64,000 bases of DNA from Prosapia bicincta (Eukaryota; Arthropoda; Insecta; Hemiptera; Cercopidae), in contig JBAIZL010000376.1 of assembly GCA_036971475.1 (NCBI GenBank), positions 5,114,001 to 5,178,000 on the forward strand, read 5' to 3'. The translations under genes were made by a program, and so were the position numbers. The notes under the pieces were generated by a model. It was not told the DNA's origin. It searched no databases and saw only the letters and a program-made list of their open reading frames with translations. Positions 32,735-43,290 of the stretch are shown in pieces (position 1 is the first letter of the stretch; every line of letters starts with the position of its first letter).

Positions 32735-34334
32735 TTAGATATAAGCGTGTACAAGAGGTGTATTTTGCGTTCTTAGACGAAGACTTATTTGGGCATATGT
32801 GTTCCAGTGCATCGAGTTCACTCGCTTGGCTCTCTCCCAGTATTTAAGATTAAGTTTGTCTCGTCTTGACTCAAGTGGTTCAATCTCTGTCTGCAGCTGC
32901 ATTACTGCAATGGGTGTTGACTTTGCTCCTCCGGTTATAGTTTGTAGCGTATTATTCTGAACGGTATCTAGTTTTGAGAGGTTCGTGTCGGAGGCAAGCG
33001 CTATTACTTCTGTTCCGTACTCCATCGCTGGTCTGACGTAGGTTTTGTAGACGGTTGCCAGGACATCCTGTGTCGCTCTCCATTAAGTCGCAGTTAGGCT
33101 CTTGAGTAGGTTGTTTCGCTTTTGGACTTTCTCCGCAGTCTGCTGGATATTATCTTTCCATGACAATTTTGTATCCCGTATCATGCCTAGGTACTTCGAT
33201 GTGGTAACTTGTTCGAGTAAGGTTCCCATACACTGAAGTTGGATTACATGCCTCCTTGTACTCATTGTAAATAGCTGGGTGATAGTTTTTACCGTGTTGA
33301 TGGTCTTTTTATTCAGAACCGCCCACTCTTTAATGTTCCTGAGGGTTGTGTTGAGCGTAGGGTCGAGACCTGGGATGTGGCTACTCTGTAAAACCACGAT
33401 GTTGTCTGCGATAAATAAGCACGATACTCCTGGGGTTTTTTCGATTGCTTCTGTGATGTCGTTGATCATTATATTAAATAACAAACAACTGATGACGGCT
33501 CCTTGAGGCAGACCTTGGCTCTGTTGACTATAAAAAGAAGCAGCGTTCTTAAAATTACATTTGATGAGCCGGAAAAATTTTTATCCAGCGAAGCATTTCC
33601 CCCTTGATTCCAAGATCCTTCATTTTCTTAATAAGCAGTGGGCGTAGAACTTTATCATAGGCCGCTTTAAAGTCGATGAGAACTGCCAAGGTGGACTGCT
33701 TCTTGTGAAATGCATCCTTCACTGCCTGTGTGAATTTGACCTCTTGGTCTGTCGTCGAGCGGTTTTTACGGAATCCGGCTTGGTAGGCGCTAAGAAGCTC
33801 ATTCCTCTCAAGGTGTTCTCTTAGTCTTTTCTCGACCATCTTTTCAGCTACTTTGCTGCATACACATGTGTGGGAGATAGGCCTATAACTTCCTAATTCT
33901 ATCGTCTGTTTACCCTTTTTGAAAAGCGGTGTAATTGTTGCTTTTTTCCGTTCGTGCGGCAGGGTTCCTTCTCATGTAGCATTTATGAGGTCAAAAAAGG
34001 TTTTCTTAGCATTTGTGCCTAGGTTGCGGACGAATTCAGGGAATATTTCATCGGGCCCTCCAGATTTGCCTTTCTTCAGGGTTAAGATCACCGTTTCTAG
34101 TTCGCCATAAATGAATGGTTTGTACATAGCAATGAACTGGGAAAACATTGGGCATGTGGCTATAGGTTGGTCTTTGAGATTTCTTCTTTCAGCTCGTGTG
34201 AGATGCGTTCTACCTACAGCCGTGTAGTGCTTGCACAGGGCGTTAGCTATGTCTTTTGGCTTGGTTAAGGGTTTTCCATGTTTTATGATTGGCTCAAACC
34301 GCTGTTGTGCTTTATTGTTATTTGAGGCTTCCAA
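32735..34334 (-). pseudogene. LINE G reverse transcriptase, inactivated
   Basis: Pieces in order are GGPDEIFPEFVRNLG (PGPD region), KRLREHLERNELLSAYQAGF then RKNRSTTDQ, AVLIDFKAAYDKV (motif A), QGLPQGAVISCLLFN (motif B, 33476-33522), CLFIADNIVVL (motif C) and LGMIRDTKLSWKDN. At 33401-33412 the catalytic motif is IADN, not the usual ADD, so the second catalytic Asp is Asn. Frameshifts lie at about 33550 and 33050. The segment 33025-32735 carries post-RT text (MEYGTEVIALAS). Confidence 0.82.
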
Positions 34335-34691
34335 TATATCTATGCGCTTTCAGCCCATCTATCCTAAAGTCCAGTTTTGCAACGAATGGTCTGTATGTTG
34401 TTCTTTTGGATTGGATTATCTCCCGCTTGAGAGTAGCTTGTGATTTTCTCAGAGCTGCGCAATCTGCCATGTTTTTCGTTCTTTCTGCTCTTTTCCTTGC
34501 GCAGTTTCTGCCTCGTTTAAGTATAGTGAGCGTGGCATTCCAGAAAGGTATATGCTTTTTAACTGCGCTATTGGTATGCACTTTTTGGCTGCCTCAAGTA
34601 TTGCTTTCGTAAATCGTGCTGTTGACTTATCTATGGTGCTGTCAAATGTGCTCGCCGGCAAACGCTAGTTTGTGTCTGTTGCAAATCTCTT

Positions 34692-35492
34692 CTAATCGGT
34701 CTTTCGGAAGTTCCTTCTGGGCAGTCGCTGTGGTTTGTTCTGTTTCCTGCAAGCGATTATTAGAGCTAAAACTCGGTGTACGCAGCTCTCAACGGCGTCC
34801 AGCAGACACAACTCGCTTCTTGTGAGGAACGTTGGATGCGTCAAGGCAAGGTCTGGGGTACTGTTGGATCCAGCGAATGACAAAAATGTTGGTCCGGAAG
34901 GTATCTGCATCAGACTAGACTAATCGAGAAGTTCTTCTATGGTTTGGCCAGTGCGGTTGCGGATTATGTATCCCCAAAGGGTGGCGTAAGCATTAAAGTC
35001 TCCTATAACAATGCTATTTTTGTGTTTACATAAGTTAGTGATTCGGTCTAGGTTTGGTATATTGTTCAGCGGATTATAGAGGCCAATTATCTTAAAGTGC
35101 GTTCCATTCGGCCAAGCTTCTATGAGCACAGCCTCTAGTTTATCTGTTTCGGTCATTTCGTGTAGATTGGTCACTTTGCTAGCAAGCCTGTCGTACACTC
35201 CGACAACCATTCCAGACGCTACTTGTCTTGAACTTTTAAGAATGTGGATAGAGTAGTTTGTCATATTGTAAGAGCTTTGTGCTTCAGTTGAAGCTCCAGC
35301 TTCGACAATAATGAAGATGTCTGCGTCAGAGTCATTAATAATAGTTTTGAGTTCGGTGAACTTTGATGTATCCAGAGCGGAGTGGCGTCCCCGAAGCAGC
35401 CATGATTCCACATACTTTGAAGGGTCAAAAAGAGTGAGTGGTGGGTCATTCAGCTTCAGGAAAAGTAGTGAGGAGACAGTTTGTGTTATCAA
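34692..35492 (-). pseudogene. LINE G endonuclease domain
   Basis: The readable frame 35492-34920 includes DIFIIVEAGAS (position of the catalytic Glu), FKIIGLYNPLNN, and SIVIGDFNAYATLWGYIIRN, ending early at a stop (34920). The following piece at 34910-34692 has SNSTPDLALTHPTF. The expected SDH catalytic motif is degraded (reads CVHRVL). This is an apurinic-type LINE endonuclease, now inactive. Confidence 0.8.
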
Positions 35493-35701
35493 AGACGCTC
35501 TGGAATCAACTATGATGAGTTCACTTGAGAAAAGCCTCTTTTCACATTGGCTTCAAGATACTAGAATTGTATTGATGGCAGTTGTCAACAGAAGCAAATT
35601 CTTGGGATACTTTGTTTTAATTTTACAGTTTCCACCTAAGTGTTCATAATTGCCACGGAATGCTGTAAGTGCCTCTCATTTGTTCAATTAAAAACGAACG
35701 G

Positions 35702-35865
35702 CTAGTGATTCATAATATCTTTTTCGCCAAAAGTGATGTCTTTAATATCATTGAGCCAAGTCCTTGGGTCAACTACATGGGCTACGACTACACCACTCAA
35801 CATTCTCTTTTTAATTGCTTCTAATAGTTCCTCATAAAAAACAAGGTGATCAATGGGGAGTTATT
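35702..35865 (-). pseudogene. Short open segment upstream of LINE G, unrecognised
   Basis: The minus strand reads LPIDHLVFYEELLEAIKKRM, LSGVVVAHVVDPRTWLNDI and KDITFGEKDIMNH before TAG at 35704-35702. It has a balanced amino-acid composition unlike the AT-rich surroundings and lies just upstream of LINE G's endonuclease, so it may be the C-terminus of that element's ORF1. I do not recognise the family. Confidence 0.35.
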
Positions 35866-35869
35866 TATT

Positions 35870-36890
35870 TTGTTCAATAAGTTCAATTCCCATAAATCTT
35901 TAATTGTTGATAGACGTCACAGCTTGCTTGTAAAATGTTCTCGGGGTTGCTTTGGACCTACTCTTTTATAGAACGTAAACACATCTTTTGTATGCAAAAA
36001 TAAGATGACAATAAATCAGGTAAATCATTGTAATTAAAAAAAAAAAACTATTTTAGTTGTATGCAGTTGGATTTACAAATTAAAAACTTTAAATATAAAA
36101 AACATATTCTCTGACTTTTTTAATACATGATTATTTCAATCTAAAATCTTTTAACGCTTTTTTAAAACTCTTTAAACCTACAAAGAGTGCTCCTGAAAGT
36201 TAAAAAAAGTTATTAAACATATTCTTTACGTGGAGTCTTTATACGGGTTTCTAATCCACTTATATTATCTCATAACACCTGTAAACTAACTTTACCATTT
36301 TAGTACATTTGGTCATTGTACTTCACATATCAAGATATGCTTTTTTGTATACTAAAAAAAGTACCTGAGTGTTTAGAGAAATGCCTTCAAATGTCTCAAC
36401 CTCAATAAAAGGAAATTTTTTAACCTTTGTTTCCTTATGTTACAAGAGAGCCAACTAACTTTAGGTGGTTAACGTAGATGCTTGTGAATACTCCCTTGGT
36501 TAAGCATTTAAGGCGACTGATAGTAATAAAGGACACTTCATTTCCCTTGGGTTGAGAAACAAACTATACAGGCAGAAGAATTAATAACAATCAACAGCTT
36601 GGGAATAAGGAAGGAAATGAGAATCTACCTTATCATCACAATTCCTGAGAAATCAAATTATGGCAGATGACTAGAATAGTCATAACATAAAGGTCCAAGC
36701 ATTGGTACGCCTTAAATAAGACAGCGATGAAAAAGAATTTCCCAGTAAAAACATAACAACAGATCAAAAATTACCATTTGCCCATGAAAATTTCAATCCA
36801 TGTACAAAGTTGAAAATACACACAACACAATCCAGAAAATAGAAAGATTAAGGACAGGAATTAGTGAAATGTTGTGACCAAGTCAAGGGG
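35870..36890. other. AT-rich stretch, no feature recognised
   Basis: No gene or structured repeat seen. Confidence 0.5.
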
Positions 36891-36944
36891 AATGCACAAC
36901 TGAGTAAGATATATAACTTTGGAAAATGAAATCACCAGCAGCAG

Positions 36945-37003
36945 TCTGTAGTGCTGCTTAGTCTGTAGTGCTGCTTAGTCTGTAGTGCTGCTTAGTCTGT
37001 ACT
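36945..37003. repeat. 17-bp direct repeat, three copies
   Basis: GTCTGTAGTGCTGCTTA occurs three times head to tail with a partial fourth. It lies inside the decayed RTE-type endonuclease sequence. Confidence 0.85.
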
Positions 37004-37117
37004 ACTCTTTAATAGAGTTGATTAGAATGAACATATAGCAAGGTATGTAATGAACCTTGTACCATGGTTAGAATATTACAGATACAGATGAAAACTAAAC
37101 CAAATAAAGAACAAAGA

Positions 37118-37400
37118 ATACATATATATGTTCCAACTGCTGACAAAAGTGAGGAGTAGATTCACCATTTTAGTATTCCGTATTACACTCTGTAGATTAG
37201 ATAGGCAAGAAATAATTGTAAAATCCAAAATAGACAGAGAAAAATTTAGTGAACTTATAGAGCCATATGTTTTGGGAGAAAGAAAAGAATGTGGCGAGTG
37301 CCTGAAAACATTTGCTAAGAAACATCAGATAGTGATCCTGAACACCATCCTTAAATTTCATCAAAAAATGCTTTATATGGGGAAAACACCAGCATAACAG
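37118..37400 (+). pseudogene. RTE-type LINE endonuclease relic
   Basis: The segment at 37118-37159 reads IHIYVPTADKSEE, matching the QVYxPTxDxxDEE motif of RTE-clade endonucleases (the proteins often mislabelled craniofacial development protein 2-like). Further on, EPYVLGERKECGECLKTFAK and KHQIVILNTILKFHQKML match the G-x-GERNERGERL and ANTLFxxHKRRLYT pattern. Stops and frameshifts separate the parts. Downstream to about 37850 only faint traces remain. It is on the plus strand, opposite LINE G and the PLE relic that follows. Confidence 0.7.
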
Positions 37401-38413
37401 TAGAAACAACATAATATGCAATCAGGTAGATTGTAGTCCAATTAACAAATCCTTTTGAAACAGCTGTACCATAGTGAAAACATATCATGTGCAGATATTG
37501 GATCTGACTGAAACCCATTTATTCGAGGGTTTAGATTAAAATTCAAGAAAATTGTATGTACCAAGAAAAGATCTAAATGTGGATGATACAATAGATTATT
37601 TAGACAAGAATTAAACTTTAAAATTTATCAAACAAATGAGGTAACAGGAATTAGGGATAAACTGGAAACGTACTAAACAACAGTGATCAAAGTTATAGAA
37701 AGAGTTCTGAAAATAAATAATTCTCCAAAGATAAGATCGTGGCAAAGAAGTATATACTGATGGTGATGGAGAAAGGAGAGAAGTGAAGGTAAAGGGCTTT
37801 AAAAAATAGAAATTAGAAAGCAAAAATCCAACAGGCAGGTGGAAAAATGTCATGAGATTATATAGATTCCTGGTGGAAAAAACACATATTTTTAGGGCAT
37901 GTAAACTACCACCTTTAGTTATTTGACCAAGTTACAATCAAGATATAAGTAATTTTCTATCTCATACAATGTCATTGAGAAATTAACTGTAAATTCAGTT
38001 GATATTGAGTATGTTGTTATCTGTCATACCTAGCTTTGTCAAATTACCATTAATTAACATGCTTTGGAAATTCTCCATTGGTCAGACCTTCAAACACACT
38101 GATTTATTTTGTCTAAAACACAACCTTATATAACTAACTAATTAGATTTGCTCTGCTCACTTAACCTACTTCCTCTATTTTGCTTTGTACTAATTTAAAA
38201 GTTCTGAATAAAAGAGTGGATTGGTTCTATGTTTGTTCGTTAATAGTTTTAGCACTTTTTGGCCAAGTTTCATATATTTGTAAATTTTCAAACACATTTA
38301 ATAGGTTTTCTGTATTTCAATAGAATATCGGCTTCATAATTCTCTCCATTTCCATTGAGGTTTGGACCTTTTATGAGATGGGTTGTGAAATTTGAGTTAG
38401 TTTTTTCATGGTT

Positions 38414-38884
38414 CTATGACCTAATGTGTTCTTTCAGTCTAGTCCTACGTTTTCTGTCTATTTGACCTGTATAAACTGTATTGCATTAGAATTTCATTTG
38501 GTATATTCCAATTCACAACAGTTATTCTGATTCATATTATTTGTGAATATTCAAGTTTGTGAAAGTAACCATAGCCATTTTGTATTTATTCATGGATTTT
38601 TAATTTTGTACATCTTTCTTCCTGTATACTCCCATTTAACACATAACTGTTACCAATAATCTTGTTTATCATTTTTATTTTTGTTCTTGTTTAAATTACT
38701 ATTTCTTTTAGTTCTTTTTCTTAATGTTCTTATTAAGTTTTTATCATAAGTATTTTTTTTTTTTTTGCTATTCATTAATGATATCCAATTCTTTCTTATA
38801 TTCCTCCTTTGACAAAGTTATCTTATAAAAACTCTCATAAATGAAATGGAAAGCTGCCAACATACTTTTCATTATGTGATTTGA
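38414..38884 (-). pseudogene. Penelope-like element relic: RT C-terminus and GIY-YIG nuclease
   Basis: Minus strand 38884-38768 reads NHIMKSMLAAFHFIYES then LSKEEYKKELDIINE, the linker found after the RT of Penelope-like elements. After a low-complexity gap, 38509-38414 reads GIYQMKF, a stop, then CNTVYTGQIDRKRRTRLKEH and IRS. That is the GIY-YIG nuclease with GIY, YTG for YIG, the catalytic Arg context and KEH. At least one stop and one frameshift make it dead. Upstream RT palm motifs were not found. It adds to PLE traces at 24483 and 58927. Confidence 0.72.
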
Positions 38885-38996
38885 ATCAAAATTAATGATA
38901 TTGTCAGTATAAGGTGTTTTACAAAATATTCCACAGTAGATTTAGGTACTTATTTAAATACTACTATTGGTATCACTTGGAATAAAACCACTAACT

Positions 38997-39065
38997 TACT
39001 GATATTTTTCAGCAGATGAGTTTTGTACTAGGTCAGTGGATTGTTCAATGCTGTGAGACATGGAC
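38997..39065 (-). repeat. PLE-associated terminal-type repeat, copy 1
   Basis: The minus strand contains GAACAATCCACTGACCTAGT, then AAAACTCATCTGCTG and AAAAATATCAGTAAG. This matches the three copies near 59630-59990 that follow the PLE relic at 58927-59480. Confidence 0.7.
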
Positions 39066-39069
39066 AAAA

Positions 39070-40680
39070 AAACCTCAAGATGAACAACACAAAAACTGCA
39101 AGTTACTTATTTACTTATTTAATTTCTTTAGTTATTAAAATTCTATTGAATAGTGTGGTCATAAGTTAAAAGTGGGTTAGGCCCGGGAATGGTTCCAAGG
39201 AGCTTCTAACTTCGTTTTTGGATTATGTATTGTTGTTTTGCCCATAATATTATGTGTGTAGATATAATATATGACTTTAGTTTTCCTGAAAGCGAAATGG
39301 ATTTTCAAAATGTTGGTAAGTCTTACTTTACAATGCCTGTTCAGTCAGTGATATGTTTCAAAAACAACCTCCCAAGACACAATTGAATCAAACTATTTTT
39401 GAAGAGCTATGTAAAAACATCATAAAAAACCTTGATACATCTTGCAATACTACATCTGGAGTCAAGAATACTTACAAGATTCAGAAGAGAGTTATTGAGT
39501 TTCTCAGAAGCATCTGTAAGTAAAACCTATGACTCAAGCAAGAATCCTGTTACTAATACAAAATCGCCATCTATATTTCAGACCTAGAACTATCAAATTG
39601 ACCAGTTTTGTTAAAAAATGTTTTAAAAAGGTAGGTTCTAGTATTCCCAATTTACAGTACTGAAATTTTTTTATTGGAACAGTGTGAGTTTGAAATTGTC
39701 TCACTTTCATTAAAGTCATTACTTGGTGGATCATGTTCACATTAAGTAATATGATTGTCTAACATTTCATTTTCACAACTACCTTTGAGTTCTGCATGAT
39801 ATTGATTTTGTTCAGTTCTCGAAATAGACACAATATATAGCTGTAAAATAAGTACAGTAACTAAGTGTATATGATATTCTTCAATTGCAAAGTGCCAATG
39901 GCATATTTCATGCCAGTTGGTTGGAAGTCCCCTGCTTGGCAGGGGTGGCATGGCCCTAAAAATTTCTGTCGCTGGAAATACTGTCAACTAGTGATAAGTT
40001 TGTGAAGATATTATTTGATCCCATCCTCAACTTGAGCTACTAATTTACACTTATATACTTTAACATACTGTTGTATTCTTACAAGGGTTCAATAAATTAT
40101 AGGGCAACTTTAGATTAAATAACTATTAATTCACACACTTTTATAGCTTCCATTATTAACACACTTGACATTTATAAAAGAGCCCAAACACTGTTTTAGT
40201 TAGGTCTAATAATAACTTCTAATAAACCACCCTAATAGTTTATTTACACTTAGCAGCATTGTCAATGTCTTTAGAAAGTATTGTCAATGTCTTTCCCTAA
40301 AGTTGCCATTACATTACAAACACTCACTCCCCCATGTTTAACAAACCTTTATATATTGACTTTCCACTTCTAGCAATTTCTTTCAACTTCTAACTGCTTC
40401 AAATCTCAGAAAGGTGTTGCTTCACCTGCTAGACTTTATGAGAAAGGTGTGGCTGTTGCATCGCTGGACATGTAAACTTGTGAAGCAGTGTGCGACAAAT
40501 CACAGGTGAGACCTTCCCTGTTACAATATATTAAATTGTGACATTTGCCAATAGTAGCACTTTCTTTTTGTTTAATGACATCATCCATTTTAGGAGATGT
40601 TTCCTATTTTCAACTTGGAGCATAAACAGAAAGTAAATACTGCTAAAGGCAAGTCTCAGATATTAATATTTTCACTTGGC
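39070..40680. other. Noncoding stretch, nothing recognised
   Basis: AT-rich sequence without a recognisable gene or repeats longer than about 20 bases. Confidence 0.45.
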
Positions 40681-40689
40681 AAAAAACCT

Positions 40690-40748
40690 CTACTTACTGA
40701 TATTTTTCTAGATCAGTGCATTGTTCAATGCTGTGAGTCAAAGACAAG
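40690..40748 (-). repeat. PLE-associated terminal-type repeat, copy 2 (shortened)
   Basis: TACTTACTGATATTTTTCTAG then TCAGTGCATTGTTCAATGC on the plus strand. It lacks the middle of the unit seen at 38997-39065. Confidence 0.65.
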
Positions 40749-40856
40749 AAGCAGTGGGTTTTCTTTTGCCAAGTGATACTAGTAGCTATATAAAAAACCT
40801 CTAGATGTACAATAAAAAAACTACAAGTATTATAATTAATACTTATAATAATAACT

Positions 40857-40903
40857 TTAATAATAATAATAATAATAATAATAATTATTATTATTATTAT
40901 ATA
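40857..40903. repeat. (AAT)n / (ATT)n microsatellite
   Basis: A run of AAT triplets followed by the inverse ATT triplets, itself able to fold back. Confidence 0.9.
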
Positions 40904-41490
40904 ATACAATTAAGTCTTTAATTCTGTTTATTGAAACTGAATAACACTCATGGTTTAGTATTGAAAAAATTTACATCATCACATCTAGTCACTTTCCAGC
41001 ATTACAGAACAAAAACTATTCTTATAAAATGCAGAATTATACTGGATTTCTAAACGTCCAATGACTGAAGTAAAACCTATGTTATCATTCCAATTAACCC
41101 ATCACTTACTGACAACACAAAAAATTGTATATTTGTCGAGCTACTAATACATCCATCTTCTCGTGAGTTACTAGTTTTCACTAAAACACTTGTAAAAATA
41201 TTCAAACTTGCCTATAGTAGGACTTACTTATATTTGTTGGTACACCCATACTCCCACCATAATATCCCCCCCCCCCCGCCTTAGCACCCTAACCAACGAA
41301 AACCTTGAGATCAGTTACATCTGAGTTGACAATGGGACACATCTCCCAAAACGGCCGTCCTCAACAAATATAAGTGATACTATAGGCAAGTTTATAATAT
41401 ATTTACAAGTGTTTTAGTAAAAAATTGTAATTTATTTTCACACATATACATATTAGTATTTATTAGGAATATACTGTGGTTGAATTTAAT

Positions 41491-41704
41491 AATAAATACA
41501 CAAAAACCTCTTAACCACAAACTTTCTTTATTTTACTCTTATGTACATTTCAGTTACCAAGTAACCATCCTCAGAGGGATAACATACAAAGACTCTTTGC
41601 AGTCTTTGTATGTTATCCCTCTGAGGATGGTAACTTGATAACTGAAATGTACATAAGGGTAAAATAAAGAAGGTTTGTGGTTAAGAGGTTTTTGTGTATT
41701 TATT
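41491..41704. repeat. Near-perfect palindrome, 104-bp arms
   Basis: Arms 41491-41594 and 41601-41704 are complementary with very few mismatches, separated by six bases. Each arm, read toward its outer end, holds CTGAGGA, a GGTTAC/GTAACT-type stem with a TTG loop, and GAAATGTACATAAG. The same pattern recurs at 63861-63898. Confidence 0.92.
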
Positions 41705-42997
41705 ATCCTATACGTAATACACACTTTTAGATTTTTGATCACATTTTTATGTTTCGTCCACATAGTAGGTATCCGTTTCTTTAAAGTCTAGTAGAGAGCT
41801 GGTCTACTTTAGTTGAGCAACCTTCCCATATCACCTGGGGGTAATTAATTCATCATTATCTCTGAGTCCCTCTGCACAATTATATTACTAATAGATATTA
41901 TCCTACAACTTGAATGGAGAATAGGTCTACAACATAATATGTATGATCCTTCATTTTTATTCCAGTCTAGAGGAGGTAAATTGTATTGTTTAATAATATA
42001 TATGTAAAAAGGCAAAACTTGGAGGTGTTGAGAAAATGGCAAACTTTGACCTATGGCCAATGAGTTTTTTTACACAATCACAGATTTTAGAAATTTTAAC
42101 ATTTAGAAAGATAATTACTTTGACAATTTGTAATTAGTTTAATATATTGGAATATTTAATAACGCATTAAATTTAATTATTTAGGTTGCAATCTTTTGCT
42201 GCATGAATTATTGCAGAGTTTGAAGCACAAACTTATCAAAGAATAATCCATCTACCATTCGAAATCAAACTATGAGAAATAGAATTTTATTCAGATAACA
42301 AAACCTGACCCTGTATTTGGAAAAAATATCGTTACACTAACCCTAAAAAAACAGGTGGCTATGTAAACTAATATTAGGTAGAGATAGATCTGTAATAATC
42401 TTGGCAAAGGTTGGCAGCAGTGTAGACAATACACACTCTAAATCTAAATGTAAACCAGTCTGCAGTCTGTGGTTGACGTCTGTTGAAATTGTACTCATGG
42501 AAGGACAATGGCGTGTACTGGGGCTCGTTTAGCCCTTAGGCAACTGTATTTAGTAAGTGTGTTAAATAGAAACTGTAACACACATAATTTTAACTAAGTC
42601 AGTTTTCTATTATAAGTTAAATAATATTAGTTCTAAAAAAGATCATACAGGTTGACTAACGAAGAAATTCTATTTCTTAATCAGTCTTGAAAACTCATTT
42701 TATACGATTTATCAAATTTTGAAGTTCAATAAATGTATTTTTATTTAAACTTTCTTTGTACTTCTTTTCTTAAATTGATTTTCTAATCTGAACAGAGACT
42801 TTTTTCAAAGAATTCAATATACATGTACTTAATTTATATTAACAAAGGAAAACCGTTTCGTAATTGTAGCTGTTTTAAAACATTATTAGTAAAATGAAAT
42901 AAACAGAAATATAAAGTAATTGAGTTATAATATTCTGCTAAATATTAATTTGATATATATCGATTTATTCTATAAATTGCCCTTCTATATCTGTCTG

Positions 42998-42998
42998 T

Positions 42999-43043
<45 letters not shown>

Positions 43044-43120
43044 CCCACACGCACGCTCGCACGCACACACACACACACACACATACACACACACACACAC
43101 ACCACACGCACGCTCGCACG

Positions 43121-43181
<61 letters not shown>

Positions 43182-43203
43182 ACACACACCACACGCACGC
43201 TCG

Positions 43204-43256
<53 letters not shown>

Positions 43257-43290
43257 CACACGCACGCTCGCACGCACACACACACACACA
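42998..43290. repeat. Compound (CT)n(CA)n microsatellite with higher-order units
   Basis: A CT run (about 42999-43020) changes to CA. The CA tract is interrupted four times by the same cassette CCACACGCACGCTCGCACGC (at about 43043, 43101, 43189 and 43256), giving a higher-order period of roughly 58-88 bases. The long His/Thr and Cys/Val frames here are artefacts of the repeat. Confidence 0.95.

Larger units (their letters stand above)
31790..35492 (-). mobile_element. Decayed LINE G with endonuclease, RT and RNase H
   Basis: A minus-strand relic of an ORF2 of the RNase H-bearing type, unrelated in detail to A-F. The order is endonuclease (35492 to about 34760), linker, RT (34334 to about 32735), RNase H (32607 to about 32300) and a CPLC zinc motif (about 31917). 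Many frameshifts and stops occur. No terminal poly(A) or target duplication was recognised. Confidence 0.85.
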
